Positions 16,067-23,591 of a stretch of DNA of 64,000 bases are shown here, piece after piece; within the stretch, counting starts at the first letter, position 1; each line of letters begins with the position of its first letter. The notes beneath the pieces are model-generated. The model saw only the letters and a list, made by a program, of their open reading frames with translations, made no database searches and had not been told where the DNA came from. This DNA is from JB111 sp049856175 (GTDB lineage Bacteria; Actinomycetota; Actinomycetes; Actinomycetales; Actinomycetaceae), in the NCBI RefSeq assembly GCF_049856175.1, contig NZ_JBNDNA010000007.1, positions 124,001 to 188,000 of the forward strand, given 5' to 3'. Made by a program: the position numbers and the translations under genes.

Positions 16067-17617
16067 CTATCCGCCCTGGTCGGCGGGGCCGCACCTGTCC
16101 GCATCGGCCACCGCCCAGCGGTCGTCGACCCGCTCGAGCGTGAGGAGCCGGCACGTCTCGGCAGAGGGATAGACGCGTTCCCCCGTGGCGTCCGAGGCGC
16201 GCCACTCCTCCTGACGCAGCGAGACCTCCGCCACGAACCTGTCGTCCGTCGCCCCGCCCTCGGTGAGGACGACGGACGTCACGTCGGTCGACAGGTCGGC
16301 GATCGTCGTCGTTCCCAGGGCACGGGTCAGAGCGGCGTCGGCGGCCCGCGCGGGCGAGCCGTCGACGGTGGCGTCGGCGAGGGCGGCCGCGTCCCCGGCG
16401 AGCAGCGCCCGCTCCCGGGCGTCGACGACCTCGGAGACGACGTCGAACGCGTCCGCCGCGGTGCCGCGCGCGCTCTCGGTCGTGACCTCCGGCGATGTCC
16501 CCGTCGTCGACCCCGAGGGCGCCGGGGCCTGCGACTGACCCGCGGAGGGCTCCTGCGTCGCTGCGGGTGTCCCTGCGCCCGTCGCGTCGGGCGCCTCGGC
16601 CTGGGAGAGGATCGTCCGCGTCGTGACGAACCCGCCCAGTACGAGGACGACGGCCGCGACGCCGAGCACGGCGACCTTCCCCCCAGCCGTCAGCGCGGGG
16701 AGCCGGCCCGCACCGCGTGCCCGCTGCTCGGGCCGCACGGACCGAGCTCGACGCCCGCCCCGGGCACCAGGTCCGCCTCGCGCCCGCCGGCCGGCCCGGC
16801 CTCCCGAGCCCGGACGGACCCGGGACCTGCCCGCCGGCACGTGCGCCGTGGCCTCGCGCAGCGCACCCTCGCGAAGGAGGGCGCCCGCCATGTCCGCACC
16901 CGCGGGCAGCCGCACGCCCGAGCGCCCGCCCAGCTCGGCGGCACGCGCCGCGAGCGCGCGGGCGGTGGGCCGCACGGCCGGCTCGTCGCTGCACGCCTGG
17001 GTGGTCAGCTCCTCGACCTCGAGGTCGCCGGGGGCCAGGCCGCGCACGAGCATGCCGAGGGCGTAGACGTCGGACGCCGTCGACGCCGGACCCCCGGCGA
17101 TGCGCTCGGGCGCCACGTGCCCCGGCGTCCCCTCCTCGTGCCGCACATCCCCGACGAGGTCGACGAGGACGACGGTCCCCGTGGTGTCCACCACGACGTT
17201 GGCCGGAGAGACGTCGCCGTGCACGATGCCGGCGGCCGCCAGGTGGGCCAGCGCGGAGCCGATGTCGGTGAGGACCCCCGCCACCTCCGGCACCGAGAGC
17301 GCGCCGCGGGCCACCCGCACGGCCGCGAGGGACGCCCCCGGCACGACCTCGGTGACGAGCGCCGCCCGCCCGTCGGTCAGGTCGACGACGTCGAGCACCC
17401 GCGGCAGGTGAGGGTGCGGGGACGTGCGCAGGCCCGCCAGGCGCCGGCGCATCGCGTCGCCGGAGCGCCCCTCGGGCAGGTCGACGACCGAGACGATGAC
17501 CGGCGAGCCGCGCTCGTCGGACGTCGCGCTGTACACCCGTCCCGATCCGCCGCCCAGCGACCGAGAGATCCGGTAGCCCGGCACCCGCACGCGTCCGTCG
17601 TCGTCTGCCCGCCCCAT
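16067..17617 (-). CDS. Membrane-anchored Ser/Thr kinase-like protein, probable pseudokinase
   Basis: 516 residues. Residues 14-220 follow the bacterial Ser/Thr kinase fold with a Gly-rich loop (LGGGSGRVYSA, 21-31), HGDVSPAN in place of HRDxxxxN (133-140), DLVG in place of DFG (153-156) and APE (169-171). The strand that should carry the ATP-binding lysine (VAIK) reads VIVSVVD with no lysine, so catalysis is unlikely. A basic Arg/Gly stretch (260-305), one membrane helix (about 313-333) and a 180-residue extracellular Ser/Thr/Ala-rich domain follow. It sits between an MMPL and an MFS exporter on the same strand, 22 nt after the MMPL stop. It may act as a regulatory or scaffold protein; that is inference. 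Confidence 0.75.
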   Translation of the reverse strand: MGRADDDGRVRVPGYRISRSLGGGSGRVYSATSDERGSPVIVSVVDLPEGRSGDAMRRRLAGLRTSPHPHLPRVLDVVDLTDGRAALVTEVVPGASLAAVRVARGALSVPEVAGVLTDIGSALAHLAAAGIVHGDVSPANVVVDTTGTVVLVDLVGDVRHEEGTPGHVAPERIAGGPASTASDVYALGMLVRGLAPGDLEVEELTTQACSDEPAVRPTARALAARAAELGGRSGVRLPAGADMAGALLREGALREATAHVPAGRSRVRPGSGGRAGRRARGGPGARGGRRARSVRPEQRARGAGRLPALTAGGKVAVLGVAAVVLVLGGFVTTRTILSQAEAPDATGAGTPAATQEPSAGQSQAPAPSGSTTGTSPEVTTESARGTAADAFDVVSEVVDARERALLAGDAAALADATVDGSPARAADAALTRALGTTTIADLSTDVTSVVLTEGGATDDRFVAEVSLRQEEWRASDATGERVYPSAETCRLLTLERVDDRWAVADADRCGPADQGG

Positions 17618-17639
17618 GGACCGAGCGAACCAGGTCCCC

Positions 17640-20021
17640 TCAGCCCGTCGCGGAGTTCTCCACAGGTGCGGCCACGGCGGTGGTCGCGGGGTCGGGCGTG
17701 GCCTCACCGCGCTCCTCGTCGTCGTCGGGGAACCGTCCGTGGCGCGGCCACCAGACGGTCTTCCCGATGTCGTGGACGAGCGCCGGCACGAGGAGGGTGC
17801 GGACGACGAGGGTGTCGATGAGTACGCCGAGCGCCACGATGATCGCGAGCTGGAGGAGGAACAGCAGCGGGACCACGCCGAGCGCGGCGAACGTCGCGGC
17901 CAGCACCACGCCGGCCGACGTGATGACCCCGCCGGTGACGGACAGGGCCCGGCGCACACCCCTCCGGGTCCCGATGCGCAGCGACTCCTCACGGGCGCGG
18001 GTCATGAGGAAGATCGTGTAGTCGATCCCCAGCGCCACGAGGAAGACGAAGCCGAACAGCGGAACGGTCGGATCGGCCCCGGGCAGGTCGAGGACGTGGT
18101 TGAACACCACCGCCACGATCCCCATCGCGGTGGCGAAGCTGAGCACGTTCGCGGCGAGCAGCAGCAGCGGTGCGAGGACCGAGCGCAGCAGCACGACGAG
18201 CGTGAGCAGGATGACGAGCAGGACGGCGGGGATGATGACCCGCAGGTCGCGCTCGGCCGTGTCCCGGGTGTCGAGCGTCTCGGCCGCGGCGCCGCCGACG
18301 AGCGCGGCCGGGTCCACCTCGTGCACCGCTGTCCTCAGGTCGGCGGCCGCGCGGACGGCCTCCTCGGTGTCCGCCGACGCCTCGGTGGTCGCCTCGACGT
18401 GGACACGGCCGTCGACCACGAGCGGCGGTGCGTCCTCGGCGGGCGGTCCCCCCGCACCGTTTCCGTCCTCGCTCCGGCCGCCGTCGCCCGGCCCGCCCTG
18501 CTGCGACCCGTCCTCGGCAGGCGGGCCACCCGGCTCCTGGCCCCCCTGCGCAGCCTCCGTGACCACGGTGGCGGACGCGATGCCGTCGGTCGCCTCCGCG
18601 GCGGCCACGACGTCCTCGGCCAGGTCGGCATCGGCCACGACGTCCAGCGGCTGGACCGCGCCCGCGGGGAAGTGCTGCGTGAGCACCTCCTCGCCGTCCA
18701 CGGCGTCGGACTGCGCGAGGAAGACCTCGGAGTCGGAGGTGCCATCGGCGTCGAGGGTGGTGACGAGCCCGGCCGCGGCGAGCAGGGCGACAGACGTGAT
18801 CACCCAGGTGCGCCGGTCCCGCCGTCCCACGAGCCGCGCGATCCGGCCCCAGATCCCGGACGCGTCCTCGGGCGCCCGCCGCACGTCCTCGGCCCCGCCG
18901 GCCTCCACCTCCTCGTCGGGCACGCGGGGGATGCGCGGCCAGAACACCGCCCGGGAGCGGCGGCCGCCGAGGAGCAGGAGCGCGGGCAGCAGGGTGAGCG
19001 CGGCGACGAATGCGGCGGCGATCCCGACCGCGGCGACCGGTCCGAGCGCGGCGTTGGACCCCAGGTCCGAGAGCAGGAGGCACAGCAGGCCGAGGGCCAC
19101 GGTTCCGGCGGAGGCCGAGATGGGCGCGAGCGAGGCCCGCCACGCGATCCGCATCGCGTCGAACGGGTCGCGGTGGCGGCCGAGCTCCTCACGGTGCCGG
19201 GCGACCAGCAGCAGGCAGTAGTCGGTCGCTGCACCGATGACGAGGATCGACATGATGCCCTGCGTCTGGCCGCTCAGCTGGACGACGCCGGCGTCCGCGA
19301 GGAGGTAGACGACCAGGCCCGCCAGCGCCAGCGCGAGCACGGCGGTGAGCAGGACGGTCAGCGGCAGCAGCGGCGAGCGGTAGACGAGCAGCAGGATGAC
19401 GAGGACCACGACGAGCGCCGTCGCCAGGAGGACCAGGTCGACGGACCCGAACGCCGAGCTGAGGTCGGCCGCGAACCCGCCGGGACCGGTCACCCAGCCC
19501 TGCAGCCCGGCCGCCTGGAGCCCGTCGCCGACGGCGGCCCGTACCTCGGTGACCACGGATCCGACGAGGTTCTCGCCGTCGGGCAGCAGTTCGTCGGTGA
19601 GCGAGGTGTCGATCCCCAGCACCACCATGGCGGCCTCGCCGTCCTCCGAGGGCACGACGGCGGTCGGGGCCGTGAGCACCTCCTCGACCGCGCGGCCGTC
19701 GCTCAGTGTGGCGGAGCCCGCGGACCGGGCGAGCTCGTCGGCCGCCTCGAGGTCCTCGGGGCTCATCGGTCCGCCGTCGGCGGGTCGCAGCACGAGCAGC
19801 ACGGGAAGGGTCGAGGTGTCGGTGAACCCGGCGACGGCGTCGGACGCCCGGACGGACTCGGCCGAGGTCGGCAGGAACATCGACGCGTCGTTCTCCTGGA
19901 CCTCGGAGAGTCGACCCAGGAACGGTCCGCCGATCCCACCGATGGCCACCCAGAGGAGAACGACCACGGCGGTCACGAGGCCGCGTCCCCGGTACGCCGT
20001 GCGACTGCCGTGCCCTGCCAT
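17640..20021 (-). CDS. MMPL/RND family transporter
   Basis: Large export protein of 794 residues. Two MMPL repeats, each with one leading helix, an extracellular loop and a five-helix bundle. Signature segments are SVLVIGAATDYCLLLVAR-type in the first half (GAATDYCLLLV) and FLVALGIDYTIFLMTR in the second; their Asp-Tyr pairs are the proton-relay residues of the family. The second loop contains a long Gly/Pro/Glu low-complexity insertion (around 18420-18550). ATG start with an AGGACGGGG site; an upstream in-frame alternative reads through the operator. It diverges from a MarR gene across an 18-bp palindrome and probably heads an operon with the pseudokinase gene. Confidence 0.9.
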   Translation of the reverse strand: MAGHGSRTAYRGRGLVTAVVVLLWVAIGGIGGPFLGRLSEVQENDASMFLPTSAESVRASDAVAGFTDTSTLPVLLVLRPADGGPMSPEDLEAADELARSAGSATLSDGRAVEEVLTAPTAVVPSEDGEAAMVVLGIDTSLTDELLPDGENLVGSVVTEVRAAVGDGLQAAGLQGWVTGPGGFAADLSSAFGSVDLVLLATALVVVLVILLLVYRSPLLPLTVLLTAVLALALAGLVVYLLADAGVVQLSGQTQGIMSILVIGAATDYCLLLVARHREELGRHRDPFDAMRIAWRASLAPISASAGTVALGLLCLLLSDLGSNAALGPVAAVGIAAAFVAALTLLPALLLLGGRRSRAVFWPRIPRVPDEEVEAGGAEDVRRAPEDASGIWGRIARLVGRRDRRTWVITSVALLAAAGLVTTLDADGTSDSEVFLAQSDAVDGEEVLTQHFPAGAVQPLDVVADADLAEDVVAAAEATDGIASATVVTEAAQGGQEPGGPPAEDGSQQGGPGDGGRSEDGNGAGGPPAEDAPPLVVDGRVHVEATTEASADTEEAVRAAADLRTAVHEVDPAALVGGAAAETLDTRDTAERDLRVIIPAVLLVILLTLVVLLRSVLAPLLLLAANVLSFATAMGIVAVVFNHVLDLPGADPTVPLFGFVFLVALGIDYTIFLMTRAREESLRIGTRRGVRRALSVTGGVITSAGVVLAATFAALGVVPLLFLLQLAIIVALGVLIDTLVVRTLLVPALVHDIGKTVWWPRHGRFPDDDEERGEATPDPATTAVAAPVENSATG

Positions 20022-20044
20022 GCGATACCCCGTCCTCGAGAAAG

Positions 20045-20062
20045 TACTCAGCATGCTGAGTA
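20045..20062. promoter_or_regulatory. 18-bp perfect palindrome, probable MarR operator
   Basis: TACTCAGCATGCTGAGTA is perfectly self-complementary. It lies 23 nt before the MMPL ATG and 70 nt before the MarR start. MarR proteins bind palindromes of this length, often repressing a divergent exporter and themselves. The site would block MMPL transcription initiation or elongation. Confidence 0.75.
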
Positions 20063-20131
20063 ACTGGGTCAGTATGGGGGCTCGTCCTGCGAGCCGCAAG
20101 AAGGATCGTGGTGCTCTGCCACCATGAGGGG

Positions 20132-20623
20132 GTGTCCGAGGCCGAGGAGAACCACAGGGCCCTGAGCGGCGCGTCCGGGCAGGGCCCCGGAGTCGCCGAG
20201 GATCCCTCCAGGTGGCCGACGGGTCGGCTCCTCTCCTCGGTCGCCCGCCAGGCGGAGCGCGAGCTCGACGAACGGCTCGCCGTGTTCGACCTCAGCCACG
20301 CGACGATGCCGGTTCTCGCCGTCCTCGCACCGGGTCCGCGCAGCCAGCGGCAGACGGCGCAGCTCGTCGGGGTCACCGAGCAGACGCTCGCCCGGCACCT
20401 CGTCACGCTCGAGCGTCAGGGCCTGCTCGTCCGACGCGCGGACCCGCACGACGGCCGGCGCCGCGTCGTCGCGCTGACGCCGGAGGGCCTGGGCGCCATC
20501 GCGTCCGTCGTCGAGTCCCTGAGCGAGCCGACGCCGATCGAGGCCACTCTCGACGCCGAGGAGGAGGCCGCGCTGCGTCGACTGCTGCTGACGATGATCC
20601 GTCGCACGCGCGGCGGGACCTAG
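20132..20623 (+). CDS. MarR family transcriptional regulator
   Basis: Winged-helix dimeric regulator of about 163 residues. The DNA-binding part is recognisable: LSHATMPVLAVLA, the recognition helix region QTAQLVGVTEQTLARHLVTLERQGLLVRR, and the wing RADPHDGRRRVVALTPEG. The start is uncertain: GTG 20132 follows a GAGGGG run too closely, and GTG 20108 is an in-frame alternative. It lies divergent from the MMPL gene across a perfect palindrome, the classic arrangement of a drug- or metabolite-sensing repressor controlling an efflux pump. Confidence 0.85.
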   Translation: MSEAEENHRALSGASGQGPGVAEDPSRWPTGRLLSSVARQAERELDERLAVFDLSHATMPVLAVLAPGPRSQRQTAQLVGVTEQTLARHLVTLERQGLLVRRADPHDGRRRVVALTPEGLGAIASVVESLSEPTPIEATLDAEEEAALRRLLLTMIRRTRGGT

Positions 20624-20656
20624 GCGGGCCACACCGGCCGGTACCCTGACCCCATC

Positions 20657-21385
20657 ATGGCCCGCACCAAGAAGACCGCCGACGACGGCGCACCCACGAC
20701 CCCGAAGCCCAAGAAGAAGCGCTGGTACCACAGCTTCGCCGAGGCGTACCGGATCACCGCCGAGCACCGTCCGGCGACGCCGGTCATCCTCCTCGGTGTG
20801 TTCGTCGCCGTGCTCGGCGTCATGGTCGGCATCGGCTTCGTCATCGGCCACCCGATCTACCTCGGGATCCTCGGGGTGCTCATCGGCATCATCGCCGTGC
20901 TCATCGTGCTCGGCAGGCTCACCCGAGTCGCCGCCTACGCGCGGGTCGAGGGCCAGCTGGGGGCCGCGTCCGCCGCACTCGGCCAGCTGGGACGCGGCTG
21001 GTACGTCGAGGAGGAGCCCGTCGCCTTCACGCCGAAGCACCAGGACCTCGTGTTCCGGTCGATCGGCAAGCCGGGCATCGTGCTCGTCTCCGAGGGACCA
21101 CCGCACCGCGTGACGCGCCTGCTGGAGGAGGAGCGCAAGAAGGTCACCCGCGTGGCTCCCGGCGTCCAGGTCCACCTCGTCCAGGCCGGCCGTGCCGAGG
21201 GGCAGGTGCCCCTGCCCGACCTCGTCCCCACGATCAAGAAGCTGGGTGGCGCCAAGCTCACGTCGGCCGAGATCGCCGCCGTCACCAAGCGCCTCAACGC
21301 CCTGGGCGGCATCCGGCAGTCCGTACCGAAGGGCATCGACCCCAACAAGGCGCGCCCCGACCGCAAGGGCATGCGCGGCCGCTGA
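20657..21385 (+). CDS. DUF4191 membrane protein
   Basis: Actinobacterial protein of unknown function, 242 residues. A Lys-rich cytoplasmic start (KPKKKRWYHSFAEAYR) is followed by two adjacent membrane helices (PVILLGVFVAVLGVMVGIGF and YLGILGVLIGIIAVLIVL) and a soluble C-terminal domain with HQDLVFRSIGKPGIVLVSEG and a basic tail. DUF4191 genes are commonly found next to the lipoylation genes and glnA in Actinobacteria, as here. TACCCT 9 nt before the ATG suggests a leaderless or very short-leader transcript. Confidence 0.85.
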   Translation: MARTKKTADDGAPTTPKPKKKRWYHSFAEAYRITAEHRPATPVILLGVFVAVLGVMVGIGFVIGHPIYLGILGVLIGIIAVLIVLGRLTRVAAYARVEGQLGAASAALGQLGRGWYVEEEPVAFTPKHQDLVFRSIGKPGIVLVSEGPPHRVTRLLEEERKKVTRVAPGVQVHLVQAGRAEGQVPLPDLVPTIKKLGGAKLTSAEIAAVTKRLNALGGIRQSVPKGIDPNKARPDRKGMRGR

Positions 21386-21424
21386 CCACGCCACCGCCAG
21401 CCACCGCGCTCCGCACCTCGCTCC

Positions 21425-21451
21425 GAGGGCCCCGTCGTCGACGGGGCCCTC
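21425..21451 (+). terminator. Hairpin after the DUF4191 gene
   Basis: A perfect 12-bp stem GAGGGCCCCGTC / GACGGGGCCCTC with a 3-nt loop, 39 nt after the stop. No U-tract. Confidence 0.7.
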
Positions 21452-21513
21452 GTGCATGACGCCAGGGCCACGGCCCCGCCCACGGAACGACGACTATTCT
21501 GTTGGACGCATTT

Positions 21514-21544
21514 ACGTTCTTCCGTATGATCGACGTATGAACGT
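21514..21544. promoter_or_regulatory. Imperfect inverted repeat over the start of the HTH gene
   Basis: Outer arms ACGTTC (21514-21519) and GAACGT (21539-21544) are perfect, and several inner positions also pair. The repeat covers the consensus-like -10 box TATGAT (21525-21530) and the ATG at 21537. A regulator bound here would block its own leaderless promoter, so this is a candidate autoregulatory operator. Confidence 0.5.
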
Positions 21545-22091
21545 CATCGACGAGCTCCGCGCCACGGTGGAGGCGCTCGAGGCCCGGGTGGTCGCCCTCG
21601 AGGCATCCGCTTCGACCGAGCCACCTGCCACCCCTGACGCCTCCGCCTCCACGAACCCCCAGGGACCGGACCCCGAGACCTTCTGGGCCCTCACCGGCCT
21701 GCGCGAGCGGCGCGCCGCGCATCCCGTGACCGAGTCCGGCGCCGTCATGCTCGTCGGGTCGCTCACGCTGCCGGACGGAGCCCCTGTCGAGTGGCAGCAG
21801 GCCGGGGCCACCGACGCCCTGCTGGAGTCGGACTGGTCCGAGGTTGCCGAGACGCTCGGTGCGCTCGGCCACCCGGTCCGCCTCGAGCTGCTCCGACTCA
21901 TCCTCGGCGGCACCGCCACCACGGCCGAGCTCGCCGAGGCCGACGGGCTCGGCACCACCGGACAGCTCCACCACCACCTGCGCCAGCTCGTCTCGGCCGG
22001 GTGGGTGCGTCAGGCGGGCCGGGGCCGCTACACGGTCCCGGCCGCACGCGTGGTGCCGCTGCTCGCCACCGTGGTGGGGGCCGAGCGATGA
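21537..22091 (+). CDS. Winged-helix (ArsR-like) transcriptional regulator
   Basis: 184 residues. The N-terminus is a short helical segment (VIDELRATVEALEARVVALEAS) that could form a coiled coil, then an Ala/Pro linker. The C-terminal 75 residues form a winged helix: ALGHPVRLELLRLILGG, AELAEADGLGTTGQLHHHLRQL and GRYTVPAARVVPLL. The start is set by TATGAT exactly 6 nt before the ATG, with no ribosome site. Its stop overlaps the start of the peptidase-like gene (ATGA), so the regulator and the M23-like protein form a two-gene operon. Confidence 0.8.
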   Translation: MNVIDELRATVEALEARVVALEASASTEPPATPDASASTNPQGPDPETFWALTGLRERRAAHPVTESGAVMLVGSLTLPDGAPVEWQQAGATDALLESDWSEVAETLGALGHPVRLELLRLILGGTATTAELAEADGLGTTGQLHHHLRQLVSAGWVRQAGRGRYTVPAARVVPLLATVVGAER

Positions 22092-22957
22092 CCGCACTCC
22101 TGCGCGCCCTGTACCGCGTGCGCGTCCCGTTGTTCTACGCCGCCGTCCTCACGACCACCGGCACCGTCCTGCTGCGACGCCTGCTCCCCGAGGGGCCGGC
22201 CGATCCCGCGCTCGCCTGGATCATCCGTGCCGGCCTGGCGGTGATGGCGGTCTGGCTCCTCGTCGTCGTGCTCGGCGGACGCGTCCGCACCGAGCGCGGC
22301 CTGCGCGTCGTGCACTCCCCCGTGACCGGGCGCTGGCTGGCGATCAACAGCCCGGCGTCGAAGGTGCCGAGCCACGGGGTGCGCGGCTACGGGCAGGCGT
22401 ACGCGATCGATCTCGTGGCCGAGCCGGAGGGGGCGCTCCGCCCGCAGTTCGGCGACGGACCCGGGATGCGCCCCAACGCCGACTACCCCGCCTTCGACGA
22501 GCCGGTCCGGGCGATGGTCGACGGCGTCGTCGTGGCCGCCACGGACCGGCGCCGAGACCACCTCTCGCGCTCGAGGGCGTGGGCGCTGTACTACATGCTG
22601 CTCGAGGGGATGGTCCGCGAGCTCGGCGGGCCGGGCAACGTCGTCGGCAACCACGTGACGATCAGGGCCGACGACGGGACGTACGCCCTCGTCGCCCACC
22701 TGAGGCAAGGCTCGGCCACCGTGCGGCGGGGCGACACCGTCCGCGCGGGCGACGTCGTCGGCCGGTGCGGGAACTCCGGCAACAGCTCCGAGCCGCACGT
22801 CCACGCCCAGCTCATGGACCGCCGCTCGCTGTGGACCGCCGCCGGAGTGCCCATGGCCTTCGCGCGCATCTCGATCGGCGACGCCGACTCCCCCGTCGAC
22901 GCACTGCCGGGCAACGAGGAGCACATGACGGCGACCGAGCCGGTGACCTCCGCCTAG
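22088..22957 (+). CDS. M23 peptidase-like membrane protein (first zinc ligand not seen)
   Basis: 289 residues with two N-terminal membrane helices (VPLFYAAVLTTTGTVLL and AGLAVMAVWLLVVVLGG) and a LytM/M23 domain. The C-terminal half has GNHVTIRADDGTYALVAHL and the HxH motif in SSEPHVHAQLMD. The usual first motif HxxxD is altered: the segment reads GQAYAIDLV, keeping Asp but without a His four residues before it. The domain may therefore bind cell wall without cutting it, or use another ligand. Its ATG overlaps the HTH stop. It converges with the RDD gene. Confidence 0.75.
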   Translation: MTALLRALYRVRVPLFYAAVLTTTGTVLLRRLLPEGPADPALAWIIRAGLAVMAVWLLVVVLGGRVRTERGLRVVHSPVTGRWLAINSPASKVPSHGVRGYGQAYAIDLVAEPEGALRPQFGDGPGMRPNADYPAFDEPVRAMVDGVVVAATDRRRDHLSRSRAWALYYMLLEGMVRELGGPGNVVGNHVTIRADDGTYALVAHLRQGSATVRRGDTVRAGDVVGRCGNSGNSSEPHVHAQLMDRRSLWTAAGVPMAFARISIGDADSPVDALPGNEEHMTATEPVTSA

Positions 22958-22976
22958 CAGCGGCAGGACGCGCGTC

Positions 22977-23444
22977 CTAGGCACGCACGAGCCTCGTGCG
23001 CGCCAGGTCGTCGTGCAGCGGCACGCCCTCGACCGTGCGCCAGAGCGCCGGCAGGACCAGGCACAGCAGGATCGTGCGCACGACGACTGCCACGAACGGG
23101 GCGCGGCCGCGGCTCACGTGGACGAGGCGCAGGCCGGTCAGGCGGTGGCCGATCGACGCGCCGGCCAGGCCTCCCACCAGGGCGCGCTCCGCGGCGAAGA
23201 TCCCGAGGATCGCCATCGCGTCCCCGCCGGCGAACCCGTAGGCGATGGCCATCGCGATCGCCCAGTCGATGAGGAGCGCGCCGAGGCGCCGCCCGAACGG
23301 GGCGAGCTCCGAGGCCCGGACGGGACCGCCCGCCGAGCCCGGTCGCGCGGCACCAGGTCGCGTGGCACCGGGCCGTCCCCCCGATCGGGGTCCGCCCGCC
23401 CGCGCGGCCGCGGAGCTCGCGGGGGCGGGATCGACGTCGGGCAC
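22977..23444 (-). CDS. RDD family membrane protein
   Basis: 155 residues: a Pro/Gly/Arg-rich disordered N-terminus of about 45 residues, then the RDD domain with two to three hydrophobic helices (GRRLGALLIDWAIAMAIAYGF, then GASIGHRLTGLRLVHV, then VAVVVRTILLCLVLPALW). The family name comes from Arg and Asp residues, seen here as the Arg pair and LIDW. Function unknown; the gene usually sits beside glnA in Actinobacteria. GTG start with TAGACT exactly 6 nt upstream, leaderless, transcribed away from glnA. Confidence 0.85.
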   Translation of the reverse strand: MPDVDPAPASSAAARAGGPRSGGRPGATRPGAARPGSAGGPVRASELAPFGRRLGALLIDWAIAMAIAYGFAGGDAMAILGIFAAERALVGGLAGASIGHRLTGLRLVHVSRGRAPFVAVVVRTILLCLVLPALWRTVEGVPLHDDLARTRLVRA

Positions 23445-23591
23445 CGGTCCAGTCTAGGTGGCGTCGCATCCGGCGTAGCACTCGCCCCGTAACATGACCG
23501 ACACGCCCGGGAGACGGCAGGGAAACTCCGCGGGTCTAGCGTCACACCCGTCCAGCCGGCACCGCCGGTGCACGCGAACGAGGAGCCACGG

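Noticed and set aside
14028..16994. 988-codon open frame on the minus strand
   Set aside because: Out of frame with the MFS and pseudokinase genes on the same strand; Arg/Pro-rich and without recognisable motifs.
17616..20063. 815-codon open frame on the plus strand
   Set aside because: Antisense to the MMPL transporter; repetitive charged translation typical of G+C-rich shadows.
23445..23591. GlnR box upstream of glnA
   Set aside because: GTAAC and GAAAC elements occur but at the wrong spacing for a GlnR site, so regulation by GlnR is not supported here.
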